In this document: one piece after another, positions 34,361 to 44,606 of the stretch
Layout: each line of letters begins with the position of its first letter
Position numbering within the stretch: the first letter of the stretch is position 1
NCBI RefSeq assembly: GCF_030541005.1
Contig: NZ_JASSVM010000001.1
Coordinates: 310,001 to 374,000 of the forward strand
Direction of reading: 5' to 3'
From: Marinobacter sp. SS5-14b
GTDB lineage: Bacteria; Pseudomonadota; Gammaproteobacteria; Pseudomonadales; Oleiphilaceae
Length of the DNA: 64,000 nucleotides
Translations under genes and position numbers: made by a program
The notes under the pieces: generated by a model
The model's database searches: none
Told to the model about the DNA's origin: nothing
The model's input: the letters and a program-made list of their open reading frames with translations, nothing else

Positions 34361-35029
34361 TTACGCCCAGTTGTCGGTTTTTCTCGTTGGCTTGAGCATC
34401 GGAATGATCAGCGCCAACATTACGCCACCAAGAACCAGTCCTGCACCCAAAAGCATGAAGTCGGATTCTTTACTGGCTTCCAGTCGTTCATTTTCCGCTG
34501 TAAGCACTTCCAGATCGTTGTGCAGCCTCTGATTTTCTTCACGTAGTTCCCGGTTACGGCGTTCCAGGTTGATGGAATCTGCCGCAATGGATTTGATTTT
34601 GCGCAGCTCATCCTGCAGGTTTTCGGTTTGCCCTGTCAGGTTGTTCTCTGCATTTTGGAGGTTGTCCCGCTCTTCGGTAACCGATGAAAGCTGCTGGCGA
34701 AGGGAAGTGAGGTCTTCACGGGCTTGTTCCAGTTCACGGGTTGCCCGGGTGAGCTGGTCTCTGGCGATCGGGGTATTGCTGAGGTATTGAGTGGAAACCC
34801 AACCCTCAGTGCCTTTCGGGGTGCGAACTTTGGTATAGCTTTCGCCCGTTTCAAGCACCTCCAGTGGTGTTCCACTGGGCACGGCGTTCTCGATAATCCG
34901 GAACTGGGTGCCGGCACCGGACCTGACGGGAAGGTAAAGCTGGTCGTCTACCCACACGGTTCGGGCCTGTGCCACGGAAATAGAGCTGATGATAAGCAGA
35001 AAGCTTAGAGCAAGACGAAGCGGTGTCAC
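34361..35029 (-). CDS. SH3b-domain / coiled-coil / C-terminal anchor protein (YgiM-like)
   Basis: A 222-residue protein. A signal peptide (ending VAQA) is followed by a bacterial SH3 domain (residues about 25-90: WVDDQLYLPVRSGAGTQFR and TPKGTEGWVSTQYL). A long coiled coil (about 95-185, with many Leu and Glu/Arg heptads) leads to a C-terminal membrane helix (LGAGLVLGGVMLALIIPML). This is the TIGR04211 layout, like E. coli YgiM. SH3b domains bind cell wall peptides; the exact role is unknown. It is operonic with the downstream PilZ gene. Confidence 0.86.
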   Translation of the reverse strand: MTPLRLALSFLLIISSISVAQARTVWVDDQLYLPVRSGAGTQFRIIENAVPSGTPLEVLETGESYTKVRTPKGTEGWVSTQYLSNTPIARDQLTRATRELEQAREDLTSLRQQLSSVTEERDNLQNAENNLTGQTENLQDELRKIKSIAADSINLERRNRELREENQRLHNDLEVLTAENERLEASKESDFMLLGAGLVLGGVMLALIIPMLKPTRKTDNWA

Positions 35030-35173
35030 TGATTGCGTTCCCCGGTTTAGGCGGTTGTTTGATCTTACAAGGCAGCAATTTTGTCACAGAGTGACCGGTA
35101 TTCAAGCAGCGGCGGGTTACAATCCGCTCATACTGACTGATCTGACGCAAAAAAAGCGCCAGTCTCTGGTTGT

Positions 35174-35473
35174 TCAGGGTAGAGCCACTTTATAGGGTTT
35201 CACGACGACCGCCTTGTAGACGCCCGCCTCGATGTAGGGGTCTTCATCGGCCCAGGCCTGGGCGTGCTCCAGTGAATCAAACTCGGCAATCACAAGGCTG
35301 CCGGTAAAGCCGGATTCGCCCGGGTCTTCCGAATCGATCGCCGGGTGAGGGCCGGCGACGAGCAAACGGCCCTCTGCCTTGAGGGCTTCGAGCCGGGCGA
35401 TATGGGCAGGCCTGGCTTGTTTGCGCAGGGGCAGGCTGTCGGTGATGTCTTCGCTCATGATGGCGTAATACAT
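35174..35473 (-). CDS. yciI: YciI family protein
   Basis: A 99-residue ferredoxin-like alpha/beta protein. [17 protein letters not shown] at the start and the [21 protein letters not shown] and [15 protein letters not shown] segments are typical of YciI, whose active-site His/Asp are implied by family. ATG at 35473 with GGAG eight bases upstream is preferred over a start 23 codons further up. In E. coli YciI is of uncertain function; it is divergent here from the PHP-domain gene, so the two share an upstream region of about 90 bases. Confidence 0.88.
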   Translation of the reverse strand: MYYAIMSEDITDSLPLRKQARPAHIARLEALKAEGRLLVAGPHPAIDSEDPGESGFTGSLVIAEFDSLEHAQAWADEDPYIEAGVYKAVVVKPYKVALP

Positions 35474-35561
35474 TGCTCGCTCCAATGTCATTTTTATCAG
35501 GGTTATGGCCTGTTGCTCCAGGGCTGATACACTGTTGGCCACTTTATTTTCAGGATTGGCT

Positions 35562-36428
35562 GTGACTATACCTCAAGACCCGAAACCGTGCATTGACCTG
35601 CATTGCCATAGCACTGCGTCTGATGGTGCTCTCGCGCCAGCTGATCTGGTTGCGCGGGCTGCAGAAAAGGGTGTCAGCCACCTGGCTTTAACCGATCACG
35701 ACACCATTGCTGGCCTGCCCGAGGCGCGCAAAGCTGCAGCCGGGGCAGGCCTCGAACTGATCGCCGGTGTCGAGCTGTCCTGTGTGTGGCGGAGTTATAC
35801 CATTCATTTGGTGGGGCTGGATTTTGATGAGGCGAGTCCGTCATTTCTGTCGGCACTTGCACGCCAGAACGAGAACCGATGGCAGCGCGCCCGGATCATT
35901 GCTGACAAGCTTTCCCGCCTGAAGGTTGACTCGTTACTTGAGCAGGCAACGGAACTGGCTGGCGGCGATGTGCCCGGTCGCCCGCACTTCGCCCAGGCGC
36001 TGGTCGATGCCGGGGTGGTTCCCAAGGTGGCTCACGCCTTCAAGCGCCACCTGGGCGCGGGTAAACCCGGGGACGTTAAAGCCTGCTGGCCGGAGTTGAG
36101 TGAAGTGGTGCAGTGGGTTCGAGATGCCGAAGGCATAGCCGTATTGGCCCATCCACGCAAATACAGGCTGTCAGCCACGCGCTTGAGGGAGCTTGTGTCT
36201 GATTTTTGCCGGGCCGGCGGGCGTGGTATCGAGGTGTCCGTTTCCGGGCAGTCCAGCGGTGATCTCGGGTTCATTGCGGAGCTGGCGCGGAAGGAGTCTT
36301 TGCTGGCGTCGCAAGGGAGCGATTTCCACTTCCCGGGAGCTGCCTGGTGTGAGCTTGGCCGTATTACGAAAATGCCAGAGGGGCTGGAGCCCGTCTGGCA
36401 TCATTTTCGAGAGCCTGTACGCGGGTAA
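35562..36428 (+). CDS. rnm: PHP-domain phosphoesterase (RNase AM / YciV-like)
   Basis: A 288-residue PHP phosphatase fold. Metal-binding motifs are [12 protein letters not shown] (His-x-His), [15 protein letters not shown], and later VLAHPRKY and [11 protein letters not shown]. In E. coli the homologue YciV (RNase AM) is a 5'-3' exonuclease maturing 5S and 23S rRNA. GTG at 35562 follows AGGA at 35552-35555, giving [16 protein letters not shown]; an upstream in-frame start adds 19 residues that resemble noncoding sequence. Divergent from yciI; the linkage with yciI is like that around E. coli yciV. Confidence 0.87.
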   Translation: MTIPQDPKPCIDLHCHSTASDGALAPADLVARAAEKGVSHLALTDHDTIAGLPEARKAAAGAGLELIAGVELSCVWRSYTIHLVGLDFDEASPSFLSALARQNENRWQRARIIADKLSRLKVDSLLEQATELAGGDVPGRPHFAQALVDAGVVPKVAHAFKRHLGAGKPGDVKACWPELSEVVQWVRDAEGIAVLAHPRKYRLSATRLRELVSDFCRAGGRGIEVSVSGQSSGDLGFIAELARKESLLASQGSDFHFPGAAWCELGRITKMPEGLEPVWHHFREPVRG

Positions 36429-36430
36429 GA

Positions 36431-36973
36431 TTATTCCGGCGCGTGGAAAAGCAGGTAGAGGTCGGTCAGCGAATCCGGAATAGCTTCGGCCATCTGGCTT
36501 GCCACTTTTTCGTCTTCGCGGGCCCGCTGGAAGTCTTCATCTTCAAACAGGCCTGAGAGTGTCAGGATTGGCACCATCAGGTCGGCCACCTCTTCCTCAC
36601 TTGCCGCATCCATCCAGGACTCTTCGTGTTCCAGGAAGGTTTCCACGAAGCCCGCACACCAGTTTTCCAGCGCGTTCATCGGGTCGCCGTCTTCCGGTTC
36701 GGGCAGCTCCAGCGGCTGGCCCATATCCAGGGCCTGGGTCATTTCACGAGTGAGGGTGTTTACGCACTGGGCAAAGATTTCAGGCACCTTGCCGTCTGGC
36801 AAGGTGTCCGAGCCTGTAGCCAGGTGGAAGAGTTCTTCCACCTGCAGGCTGACCGGCCCGATAACACTGGCGCACACCGCTCCGTGCAAGCCGAAAAAGT
36901 CCAGGGCTTCATCGCCCCATGGCTCTGCAAAGAGGATGTCTTCCAGTGCTTCGATGTCCGAATTGGTCAGCAT
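36431..36973 (-). CDS. UPF0149 (YgfB/YecA-like) family protein
   Basis: A 180-residue acidic protein. The UPF0149 pattern is recognisable: LEDILFAEPWGDEALDFFGLHGAV (FfGLHG) in the N-terminal part, then a conserved helical C-terminal domain (WCAGFVETFLEHEESWMD, PILTLSGLFEDEDFQ). ATG at 36973 is preferred; rne ends two bases upstream, so translation may be coupled. The family's role is not defined. It is cotranscribed with rne on the minus strand. Confidence 0.85.
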   Translation of the reverse strand: MLTNSDIEALEDILFAEPWGDEALDFFGLHGAVCASVIGPVSLQVEELFHLATGSDTLPDGKVPEIFAQCVNTLTREMTQALDMGQPLELPEPEDGDPMNALENWCAGFVETFLEHEESWMDAASEEEVADLMVPILTLSGLFEDEDFQRAREDEKVASQMAEAIPDSLTDLYLLFHAPE

Positions 36974-36975
36974 AA

Positions 36976-39906
36976 TCAATTACCCTCGGCCTTTTTGGCT
37001 GCTTCAGCCGCACGCTGGCGCTTGCGGACTTCTCTTGGATCGTTATAGGCACGGCCCGGCGTAACCGGAACGTCTATGGCATCGCTGCTGGCGGCTTCGT
37101 TCTGCTCAGGCTTGGTCTCAGCTTCTGCCTTGGGCTTTTCCGGGACCTCAACTTTCTTTTCAGCGGTCGGGGCTTCCGGTTTTGCGTCGCCGGCGTCAGC
37201 AGCGGGGGCCGGTGTTTCAGCGGTCTTGGGCGCTTCCGTCGGCTTTTCGTTGTCTTGGCCTTTACTGTCGGCAGGCGCCACCGTCTCCGCTGCCGATTTT
37301 TCTGGCTGCTCGGCTTTATCGGCTTTTTCTTCCTTCGCAGGTTGAGGCTTGCGCTGGCGCTGTGCCGGTCTGCGCTTCTCCGGTTTTGCCTCTTCGGCCT
37401 TGGCTTCATCTGCCTTGGGCTCGGACGCGCTGTCCGTTTGATGTTCGGCCTTTTCAGGTTGCTCTGCCTTCACCGCTTCTGCGGCCGGCTGCTGATCCTG
37501 AGCTTTTTCCTTCTGCTCGGCAGGCTTTTGCTCGGCCGGCTTCTGCTGAGCTGTTACGTCTTTGGGCTCAGATTTGGCCTCAGTAACCACCTGCGGTGCA
37601 GTGGAAGGCTGTTCATCAGCCGCTTTTTCGGGCTGAGTGTCCTTCTGGTGTTTTTCGCTACGCTCTGCCTTGCGGTCTGCCGGGCTGGATGCGGCAGCTA
37701 CAGCGGTTGAGCCATCACGGTTGCGCTGGCGGCGCGGCTTGCGGCGTTTCTCATCGCCACCTGGCTTGTCGCTTGCCGGAGCTTTCTGCGCATCCTGGGG
37801 TTCACGTACGTCCTTTTGATCCTTTGGGTCTTTCTGGTCTTTCGGATCACGTTGTGGACGGTTGCGGCCCTGGCCGCGATTCTGGCCTTCCTTGCGGCCA
37901 TCACGACGGCTGTCACCACCTTTATTGTCGGCAGGCTTGTTGTCTTGCTGGCTCTGGCGACCTTGTGATCCGCGATTCTGGTCTTCAGACCGGTTGTTGC
38001 GGTTGCGATTACGGTTGTCGTCGTTACGGCCAGCCTGTCCGCCCTGGCGACGCTCGTTACCACTGCGATTGCCGCCTGAGCGCTGGTCGTCGCGTGCTAC
38101 GCGCGATTTACGGCGATCCTGGCGCGCCTGGGTGAGGCGGTCCTTGTTGCGGTCGGAGCTGGTGTTGTCGTCTCGCTGGCTCTGCTGTGTTTCACCGCGG
38201 AAGAAGTTTGCAATTTTCTTGCACAGCTTGCTGAAAGAGCCTTCCTCGGTGTCAGCGGTAGCTGCCGCCTGGGCCGTTGGCGTAGGTGCTGGTGCGGACG
38301 GGCGGATGGCTTTTACGGCGGCTTGCTCGCGAACGGGTTTCTCGGCACTGGTGACTTCTACCGCGGCCTCTTCTTCACGTTCATTGTATTCGTGAGCAAC
38401 CTGATGGCTGGAAATGTGCTCAGCCGTGGTTTCATCCTGGCGCATGCGAATGATTTCGAAGTGCGGGGTTTCCATGTTGGGGACAGGTGCCACGATCACG
38501 GATACGCCCTGGCGTGCTTCGATATCTGCCAGCTGCTTACGCTTTTCGTTCAGGAGGAAGGTTGCAACAGAGACCGGCACCATGGCGCGGACTTCTGAGG
38601 TTTTCTCCTTCGAAGATTCTTCATAGATCAGCCGCATGATGCTCAGCGCCAGGGATTCAATGCCCCGGATCGTGCCCTGGCCTTCACAGCGTGGGCAGAC
38701 TTCGCTACGGGTCTCGCCCAAGGAGGGGCGCAGGCGCTGGCGTGACATTTCCAGCAGGCCGAAACGGGAGATCTTGCCGACCTGTACGCGGGCCCGGTCA
38801 ATTTCCAGGGCTTCACGCATTTTCTGTTCGACTTCACGCTGGTGCTTGGCCGGAGTCATGTCGATGAAATCGATGACAATCAGGCCGCCCATGTCTCGCA
38901 GGCGCAGCTGGCGAGCGATCTCTTCGGCCGCTTCCAGGTTGGTCTGGAGGGCAGTTTCTTCGATGTCCTGGCCCTTGGTGGCCCTGGAGGAGTTGATGTC
39001 GATAGAAACCAGAGCTTCGGTCGGGTCGATGACAATCGAGCCACCGGAAGGAAGCTTGACCTCCCGCTGGAAGGCCGTTTCGATCTGGCCTTCAATCTGG
39101 TAACGGCTGAACAGCGGGATCTCGTCCTTGTACAGCTTGATCTTGTTTTCGAAGGTCGGCATGACAGCGCGAACGAAGCTCAGCACGTCTTCATAGACGC
39201 TCTCTGCGTCGATCAGTACCTCACCGATGTCCTGGCGAAGGTAATCGCGAACGGCGCGGATGATCAGGTTGCTTTCCTGGTGAATCAGGAACGGAGCCTT
39301 ACGCTCGCCGGCGGCCTGGGTAATGGCCTCCCAGAACTGAACCAGATAGTCGAGGTCCCACTGGAGCTCTTCCGTGGTGCGGCCGATACCGGCGGTGCGC
39401 ACAATGATGCCCATGGACTTGGGGATCTGCACGCCGTTCATGGCTTCTTTGAGCTGGGTGCGCTCATCACCTTCGATGCGGCGGGAAATGCCGCCGGCGC
39501 GAGGGTTGTTGGGCATCAGCACCAGATAGCGGCCGGCAAGGGAGATAAAGGTCGTCAGGGCTGCGCCCTTGTTGCCGCGTTCTTCTTTGTCGACCTGAAC
39601 GATGACTTCCTGGCCTTCGGAGAGCACGTCTTTGATGTTGATCTTGCCTTCGATCTGTCCGGGCGACTTTTTGAAGTATTCTTTGGAGATTTCCTTCAGG
39701 GGGAGAAAGCCGTGGCGGTCTGCGCCGAAGTCGATGAAGGCGGCTTCAAGGCTGGGTTCAACGCGTGTTATCCGGCCTTTGTAAATGTTGGCTTTTTTCT
39801 GCTCTCGAGTGCTGGATTCGATATCCAGATCAAACAGTCTTTGGCCGTCTACCAGCGCTACGCGCAACTCTTCGGGGTGAGTTGCATTGATCAGCATTCT
39901 TTTCAT
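36976..39906 (-). CDS. rne: Ribonuclease E
   Basis: A 976-residue protein; E. coli RNase E has 1061. The N-terminal half has the S1 RNA-binding domain ([19 protein letters not shown]), the catalytic region with [13 protein letters not shown] and [11 protein letters not shown] (the acidic DNase-like site), and the zinc-link [12 protein letters not shown]. The C-terminal half from about residue 520 is low-complexity and rich in Arg, Lys, Glu and Gln, serving as degradosome scaffold; [15 protein letters not shown] lies at the C-terminus. ATG at 39906 gives [14 protein letters not shown]. It is divergent from rluC, as in E. coli. Confidence 0.96.
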   Translation of the reverse strand: MKRMLINATHPEELRVALVDGQRLFDLDIESSTREQKKANIYKGRITRVEPSLEAAFIDFGADRHGFLPLKEISKEYFKKSPGQIEGKINIKDVLSEGQEVIVQVDKEERGNKGAALTTFISLAGRYLVLMPNNPRAGGISRRIEGDERTQLKEAMNGVQIPKSMGIIVRTAGIGRTTEELQWDLDYLVQFWEAITQAAGERKAPFLIHQESNLIIRAVRDYLRQDIGEVLIDAESVYEDVLSFVRAVMPTFENKIKLYKDEIPLFSRYQIEGQIETAFQREVKLPSGGSIVIDPTEALVSIDINSSRATKGQDIEETALQTNLEAAEEIARQLRLRDMGGLIVIDFIDMTPAKHQREVEQKMREALEIDRARVQVGKISRFGLLEMSRQRLRPSLGETRSEVCPRCEGQGTIRGIESLALSIMRLIYEESSKEKTSEVRAMVPVSVATFLLNEKRKQLADIEARQGVSVIVAPVPNMETPHFEIIRMRQDETTAEHISSHQVAHEYNEREEEAAVEVTSAEKPVREQAAVKAIRPSAPAPTPTAQAAATADTEEGSFSKLCKKIANFFRGETQQSQRDDNTSSDRNKDRLTQARQDRRKSRVARDDQRSGGNRSGNERRQGGQAGRNDDNRNRNRNNRSEDQNRGSQGRQSQQDNKPADNKGGDSRRDGRKEGQNRGQGRNRPQRDPKDQKDPKDQKDVREPQDAQKAPASDKPGGDEKRRKPRRQRNRDGSTAVAAASSPADRKAERSEKHQKDTQPEKAADEQPSTAPQVVTEAKSEPKDVTAQQKPAEQKPAEQKEKAQDQQPAAEAVKAEQPEKAEHQTDSASEPKADEAKAEEAKPEKRRPAQRQRKPQPAKEEKADKAEQPEKSAAETVAPADSKGQDNEKPTEAPKTAETPAPAADAGDAKPEAPTAEKKVEVPEKPKAEAETKPEQNEAASSDAIDVPVTPGRAYNDPREVRKRQRAAEAAKKAEGN

Positions 39907-40507
39907 GGAAAAAGTGGGTTCCTGTCGTTTGTTAGTGACAGAAAACCGGGGCATTCGCATCAGCGAAGCAGGATGTGCGTGCCGCGGGCCCTTAAACAGC
40001 AGGGCAAACCGGCGGCCAGACGAGTCATACCTTTACGGGATTTGACCCTGTATGTCTGAGACCACCGCCGATGCTACGCCTGCCTGTTGGCAGGTTCGGA
40101 TCGAATAGGGTGAGTGTCTGTTGACGCATAATATCCGTTTTCAGGTTCACACAAACGCCTGGGTCTCACGTCGTATTGGTTAGCTGACGGCCCGGGTTTG
40201 CGTGGCAGTGATTCTTCGCGATGTTTCGCCTGACGGTTTTTCTGTCGGTTTTTCATCTCCCGGGCAGGTTGCTGCCTCTCTGGGTCAGCCCTGTTGGCCG
40301 GGAGTTTGTTTCATGCCGAGCCCGGTAATGATTGGGCTTTCGGCGTTCAATCTCTTAATCAGTGTCGGTATACTGCTGCCGCTCCGGCTTCTGAACAGAA
40401 TTCTTCAGGCCGTAGACAAACGGCAGAGCACGTCGGAATATAACAGTAAAGTATTGGCTGTTCAATCCTGTATTCACGCGCCCGGGGTGATCCGGCAAAG
40501 GTTATTC
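39907..40507. promoter_or_regulatory. Divergent rne/rluC regulatory region (601 bases)
   Basis: No gene is supported here. The rne side probably includes a long 5' leader, as in E. coli where leader hairpins control RNase E autoregulation. A perfect six-base hairpin CCTGCC-TGTT-GGCAGG lies at 40079-40094. A candidate rluC promoter is TTCAAT (40346-40351) and TATACT (40369-40374), 17 bases apart. An AAAGG (about 40498) precedes the rluC ATG. Transcription start positions are not known. Confidence 0.5.
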
Positions 40508-41575
40508 ATGTCTGATAAATCTGCTTCCCGAAAGCAACCGACCAGAACGGCCAGAGGGCGACCGCAAGCGGGGGTCGCCAAGGACAGGCCTGAGGCTGGT
40601 GCCCAGCCGGCGGGTCAGGTCCAGAAAGGGGTTCAGTGGTTAACGGTTGATGAGGATATGGCCGGGCAGCGGGTCGATAATTTTCTGTTAGCCAGGTTGC
40701 GGGGTGTGCCCAGAAGTATTGTCTACCGCGTGGTGCGCAAGGGGGAGGTGCGGGTTAACAAAGGGCGGGTCAAGCCTGATACCCGTCTCCAGGCAGGCGA
40801 TGTGGTTCGCATCCCGCCGATTGTCCAGCAGGCCCGGCCGGAGTTGCCCAAGCCCGGTGACCGGGTTCAGGGTGTGGTGGAAGCGGCGGTCGTTTTTGAA
40901 AACAACGATATGCTGGTAGTAAACAAGCCCTCCGGTATTGCGGTTCATGGTGGTAGTGGTCTGAGTTTCGGGCTGATTGAGGTGCTTCGGTCTTCGCGGT
41001 CGCAGGCCAAATTTCTAGAGTTAGTGCATCGCCTGGATCGCGATACTTCCGGCCTTGTGATGGTCGCCAAAAAGCGCTCAGCTCTGCGTTTTTTGCAGGA
41101 TGAGCTGCGGCACAAGCGTATGCGTAAGCATTATCACGCGCTGGTTGTCGGTGATTGGCCTGATAATGTGACCCGTGTGTCGGAGCCCTTGTTGCGGTAC
41201 GAGATGCCGAATGGTGAGCGCCGTGTGCGGGTCAGTCCTGACGGGAAAGAATCCCTGACGCTGTATAGGTGTCTCCGGCGGTTTGAGGGTTACAGTCTGG
41301 TGCAGGCCTCTCCGGTCACGGGCAGAACGCACCAGATTCGTGTGCACAGTGCCTGGGCGGGGCACCCGATTGCCGGTGATGACAAGTATATGGATGATGC
41401 CAGCCTCAAGGCCTTTCGGGCGATTGGGGGCGAACGTCTTATGCTCCATGCCAGGGCTCTGGAGTTCACGTTACCTGGCACCGAGGAAGCTATGTTTCTT
41501 GAAGCTCCGTATGATAGTGCTTTCACGAAGCTGGTTGACGAACTCACGCGTCGCAGTAAAGGTGCGCAGAAATGA
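40508..41575 (+). CDS. rluC: 23S rRNA pseudouridine synthase RluC
   Basis: A 355-residue RluA-family enzyme; RluC in E. coli makes pseudouridines 955, 2504 and 2580 of 23S rRNA. A basic N-terminal tail (about 45 residues) is followed by an S4 RNA-binding domain (GQRVDNFLLARLRGVPRS, and DTRLQAGDVVRIP) and the catalytic domain with LVHRLDRDTSGLVMVAK (catalytic Asp). GRTHQIRVHSAWAGHPIAGDDKY is conserved later. ATG at 40508 is chosen; open frame extends upstream but has no homologous residues. The next gene starts within its stop. Confidence 0.95.
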   Translation: MSDKSASRKQPTRTARGRPQAGVAKDRPEAGAQPAGQVQKGVQWLTVDEDMAGQRVDNFLLARLRGVPRSIVYRVVRKGEVRVNKGRVKPDTRLQAGDVVRIPPIVQQARPELPKPGDRVQGVVEAAVVFENNDMLVVNKPSGIAVHGGSGLSFGLIEVLRSSRSQAKFLELVHRLDRDTSGLVMVAKKRSALRFLQDELRHKRMRKHYHALVVGDWPDNVTRVSEPLLRYEMPNGERRVRVSPDGKESLTLYRCLRRFEGYSLVQASPVTGRTHQIRVHSAWAGHPIAGDDKYMDDASLKAFRAIGGERLMLHARALEFTLPGTEEAMFLEAPYDSAFTKLVDELTRRSKGAQK

Positions 41576-42219
41576 ATGTGAAAGTTGTGATATTCGACTG
41601 GGACGGAACGCTGATTGATTCCGTAGACCACATTGCCGACAGTTTGCAGCAGGCGGCTACGGAACTTGGGTATCCGAATCTGGAGCGCGAGGCCTACCGG
41701 GATATTATCGGGTTGGGCATGATTGAGGCGCTGGAAAAGCTCTACCCTGGGCTGACTCGGGAGGAAATTGTACGCATCCGCGAGGGCTATGCTGGCTATT
41801 TTTTCCAGAAGATGACAACGCCACAGAATGTGTTCGACGGGATGGCCGACGTGGTTGCAGATATTTGTCGGTCCGGACGGGGTTGCTCTGTGGCGACGGG
41901 CAAGAGCCGCAAAGGTCTCGCAAAGGCGTTGACGACCAGTGGTCTGGGCCATCACTTCGATATAACCCGTTGTGCCGATGAAACCCGTTCCAAGCCGGAC
42001 CCTTTAATGCTTGAGGAGATTCTTGAGTTTTATGGTTATCAGCCGGAAGAAGCGGTGATGATCGGCGACACCCGTTATGACCTCGATATGGCGCGTCGGA
42101 TTGGTATGCCGGCGATCGGTGTGGAGTGGGGCGTGCACAAAAGGGACGTGCTGCAGGAGTATGACCCTCACGCCGTCGTCAATACGGTTGATGAGTTGCG
42201 GCGGGTTCTCGGGCTGTAA
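41572..42219 (+). CDS. HAD-superfamily phosphatase (phosphoglycolate phosphatase-like)
   Basis: A 215-residue HAD hydrolase. Motif I is FDWDGTLIDS (D9 and D11), motif II lies in CSVATGKSRKGLAKAL, and motif III/IV appear as SKPDPLMLEEIL and MIGDTRYDL. A helical cap domain spans about 20-85. It overlaps rluC by ATGA and precedes the S49 peptidase gene by 41 bases. The substrate is not certain; the same-position gene in pseudomonads is also annotated only as HAD family. Confidence 0.9.
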   Translation: MNVKVVIFDWDGTLIDSVDHIADSLQQAATELGYPNLEREAYRDIIGLGMIEALEKLYPGLTREEIVRIREGYAGYFFQKMTTPQNVFDGMADVVADICRSGRGCSVATGKSRKGLAKALTTSGLGHHFDITRCADETRSKPDPLMLEEILEFYGYQPEEAVMIGDTRYDLDMARRIGMPAIGVEWGVHKRDVLQEYDPHAVVNTVDELRRVLGL

Positions 42220-42260
42220 GCCTTGAGTTGATGCGTTCATTGGTAGTTAAGGGATAGCAG

Positions 42261-43259
42261 ATGAGTGATTGGGAGTCGGGTAAGCGCGGGATATTGGGTG
42301 GCAAGGAGCCGGCTTTGCCGCCGGAGTCAGGTCGGGACTGGAAGTTGATTGAAAAGCTGGTGCTGTCTTTACAGTCTGAGCAAAAGCGTAGCCGGCGCTG
42401 GGGTATCTTTTTCAAGTTTCTGACGTTCGCCTATTTGTTCGCTTTGCTGTTCATGATTCGATCCCCGATCGGCGATGGCATGGATGCGGTGACCGGCCAC
42501 CATACCGCGCTGGTTGAGTTGAGTGGCCCGATTGCAGCGGATGAGCTGGCCAGTGCGGATAACCTCGTGGGCTCCCTGCGGGCTGCGTTTGAGGCTGAAA
42601 AATCCAGGGCCGTGGTGTTGAGGATTAACAGTCCGGGCGGCAGTCCGGTTCAGTCCGGCTACGTTTATGATGAGATCAAGCGGCTGCGAGCTGAATACCC
42701 GGACAAAAAGGTCTATGCGGTTATCTCTGACATTGGGGCGTCCGGTGCCTATTACATTGCCGCTGCAGCTGATGAAATCTATGCCAACCGGGCAAGCCTG
42801 GTTGGCTCGATCGGTGTGGTAGCGGGTGGTTTCGGTTTTACCGAGTTGATGGAAAAGCTGGGTGTTGACCGTCGTTTGTATACGGCAGGTGAAAACAAGG
42901 CGTTTCTTGATCCGTTCTCGCCAGAGCGTGATGAGGATATCGCTTTCTGGCAGAGTGTTCTTGAGAGTACTCATGGGCAGTTTATTGCGGCGGTAAAGGA
43001 TGGGCGCGGTGATCGTCTGGCCGACGATGAAAGGTTGTTCAGCGGCTTGGTCTGGAGCGGTGAGCAGGCGCTTGAGCTGGGGCTCGTCGACGGTTTGGGT
43101 AGCACCTCGTGGGTGGCGCGTGAGCTGGTCGGTGAAGAGGAGTTGGTTGATTACAGCCGAACCCCCTCGCCCTTTCAGAAGTTTGTAGAGCAGCTGGGTG
43201 TGTCGATGGGTGAGGGTGTGGCAGCTCAGCTGTTGGAGTCGCGCCTGGAATTGCGTTAA
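42261..43259 (+). CDS. S49-family membrane peptidase (SppA/SohB-like)
   Basis: A 332-residue protein with one N-terminal membrane helix (about 49-66). The Ser-Lys catalytic pair of family S49 is visible: Ser161 in DIGASGAYYIAAAADEI and Lys213 in YTAGENKAFLDPF. LRINSPGGSPVQSGY forms the oxyanion and substrate region. The enzyme degrades residual signal peptides or membrane peptides. The short single-domain type is SohB/SppA36-like. It is in the rluC operon; the downstream maf gene is on the other strand. Confidence 0.92.
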   Translation: MSDWESGKRGILGGKEPALPPESGRDWKLIEKLVLSLQSEQKRSRRWGIFFKFLTFAYLFALLFMIRSPIGDGMDAVTGHHTALVELSGPIAADELASADNLVGSLRAAFEAEKSRAVVLRINSPGGSPVQSGYVYDEIKRLRAEYPDKKVYAVISDIGASGAYYIAAAADEIYANRASLVGSIGVVAGGFGFTELMEKLGVDRRLYTAGENKAFLDPFSPERDEDIAFWQSVLESTHGQFIAAVKDGRGDRLADDERLFSGLVWSGEQALELGLVDGLGSTSWVARELVGEEELVDYSRTPSPFQKFVEQLGVSMGEGVAAQLLESRLELR

Positions 43260-43287
43260 TGGATCTGGCTCCTGACGGCCTTTGCGG

Positions 43288-43878
43288 TCAGGGTGTTAGC
43301 AGTGGATTGATGTTCAGCGTCCGGAGCATGTCCACGAGGGCGATCAGGGGCAGGCCGATCAGGCTGTTCGGATCTCTTCCTTCAAGGCGGCTGAAAAGGG
43401 CGATGCCGAGCCCTTCCATCTTGAAGCTTCCGGCGCAGTCGTATGGCTGCTCCTTGAGCAGGTAGTTGGCGATTTCCTGTGGTGATAGCTCGCGAAAAAA
43501 AACGTCGAACGGCTCGCAGCAGGTTGTCAGGGTGCCGGTGTGGGTGTCGAGAAGTGCCAGGCCAGTCTGGAATCGAACGCTTTTGCCGCTGCTGAGAGCC
43601 AGCTGAGCCGTCGCCTGTTCATGAGTTCCCGGTTTGTTCAGCAGAGTACCATCTGGTAGCACCGCGACCTGGTCTGAACCGATAATGAGAGTGTCGGGGT
43701 GTTGGCTGGCTAGCGCTTTTGCCTTGCTCACTGCCAGGCGGACGGCAAGTGCCTCGGCGCGTTCGCCGGGTAACGGTGTTTCGTCTATATCGGGACTGGC
43801 GTAGCTAAATGGCAGGCCAAGCCGCTGGAGCAAGCCGCGGCGGTAGGGGGATGAGGAAGCGAGAAGGAGTGGCTTCAT
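43288..43878 (-). CDS. yceF: Maf/YceF-type nucleotide pyrophosphatase
   Basis: A 196-residue Maf protein. LLASSSPYRRGLLQRLG at the start, DETPLPGERAEALAVRLAVSKA, GSDQVAVLPDG (catalytic Asp region) and EGLGIALFSRLEGRDPNSLIGLP are conserved. The YceF subgroup hydrolyses 7-methyl-GTP; this gene holds the same place as E. coli yceF between rluC and yceD, but is on the opposite strand. Confidence 0.9.
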   Translation of the reverse strand: MKPLLLASSSPYRRGLLQRLGLPFSYASPDIDETPLPGERAEALAVRLAVSKAKALASQHPDTLIIGSDQVAVLPDGTLLNKPGTHEQATAQLALSSGKSVRFQTGLALLDTHTGTLTTCCEPFDVFFRELSPQEIANYLLKEQPYDCAGSFKMEGLGIALFSRLEGRDPNSLIGLPLIALVDMLRTLNINPLLTP

Positions 43879-44017
43879 GATTGTGCCTTTTGCGGGGTGG
43901 CTCGGGGTGTGAGTTTGGGTCGTTATCGTAAAATACCCCTACTTAAACAGAAAGCCCCGCCATAAAAGCGATTAAGTCTTTGACAGCGGGCAGTCTCGTC
44001 CCTAAAATTGCGCGCCT

Positions 44018-44575
44018 ATGTCCAAAGCACCGAACGCCGAACTGCCGAAATTCGTTGACCCTAGCCGGTTGGCAGAGCAAAACACGACACTTGAGGGGGT
44101 AGTACCACTCGAGGGTCTCGTTCGTTTTCGAGAAGCGGTACCGGGTTTGCAGGGTGGCAGCGAATGCCGCGTGAAGCTTTCCTTTTATCAGGATAGCGAG
44201 CGCCGAAGGGTTGTGTCAGGCGAACTGTCTGCACCGGTCACTCTGGTATGCCAGCGTTGCATGAATGATATGCAGGTTACGCTGACGTCCAGTTTTGATC
44301 TGGGCCTGGTCATCAGTGATGAGCAGGCTCAACGGTTGCCAAAGACGCTGGAGCCTTTCCTCTTTGAGGATTTTACAGCGGACTTGTGGTCGATGGTGGA
44401 GGACGAGCTGCTTCTGGTATTGCCGCCTTTCCCTCTGCATGACAGGGATGAGTGCCCGGCAAAAGAAGATCTGGAGGCGCTGGAGCCGTCAAAAGCACCC
44501 AGCGAGCCCGAGGCAAGGAAAAGAGAGGATAATCCGTTCAGCGTGCTGGCGGGTTTCAAAACGACTAAGCACTAA
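44018..44575 (+). CDS. yceD: YceD family 23S rRNA accumulation protein (DUF177)
   Basis: A 185-residue protein of the DUF177/YceD family. [12 protein letters not shown] is the conserved Cys-x-x-Cys segment near residue 71, and [15 protein letters not shown] is near the end. Bacterial YceD and its plant homologue are needed for normal 23S rRNA accumulation. It is followed at 31 bases by rpmF, the universal order. It starts a transcription unit rpmF-plsX and probably the fab genes. Confidence 0.93.
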   Translation: MSKAPNAELPKFVDPSRLAEQNTTLEGVVPLEGLVRFREAVPGLQGGSECRVKLSFYQDSERRRVVSGELSAPVTLVCQRCMNDMQVTLTSSFDLGLVISDEQAQRLPKTLEPFLFEDFTADLWSMVEDELLLVLPPFPLHDRDECPAKEDLEALEPSKAPSEPEARKREDNPFSVLAGFKTTKH

Positions 44576-44606
44576 CGTTTTCGTTAATAGGTCAGGAGCT
44601 TATACC

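Noticed and set aside
37000-38200. Low-complexity DNA as a possible repeat element
   Set aside because: It is the charged C-terminal scaffold region of RNase E, read in frame without interruption.
38842-40059. A 405-codon open frame on the + strand opposite rne
   Set aside because: It lies over the catalytic half of rne in the wrong strand, and contains no known domain.
40121-40140. TTGACG followed by CATAATAT as a promoter upstream of rluC
   Set aside because: No -10 element lies at a 16-18 base spacing from TTGACG.
44295-44606. Upstream extension of the L32 (rpmF) frame
   Set aside because: It overlaps yceD in another frame and L32 begins at the ATG 44607 with its own ribosome-binding site.
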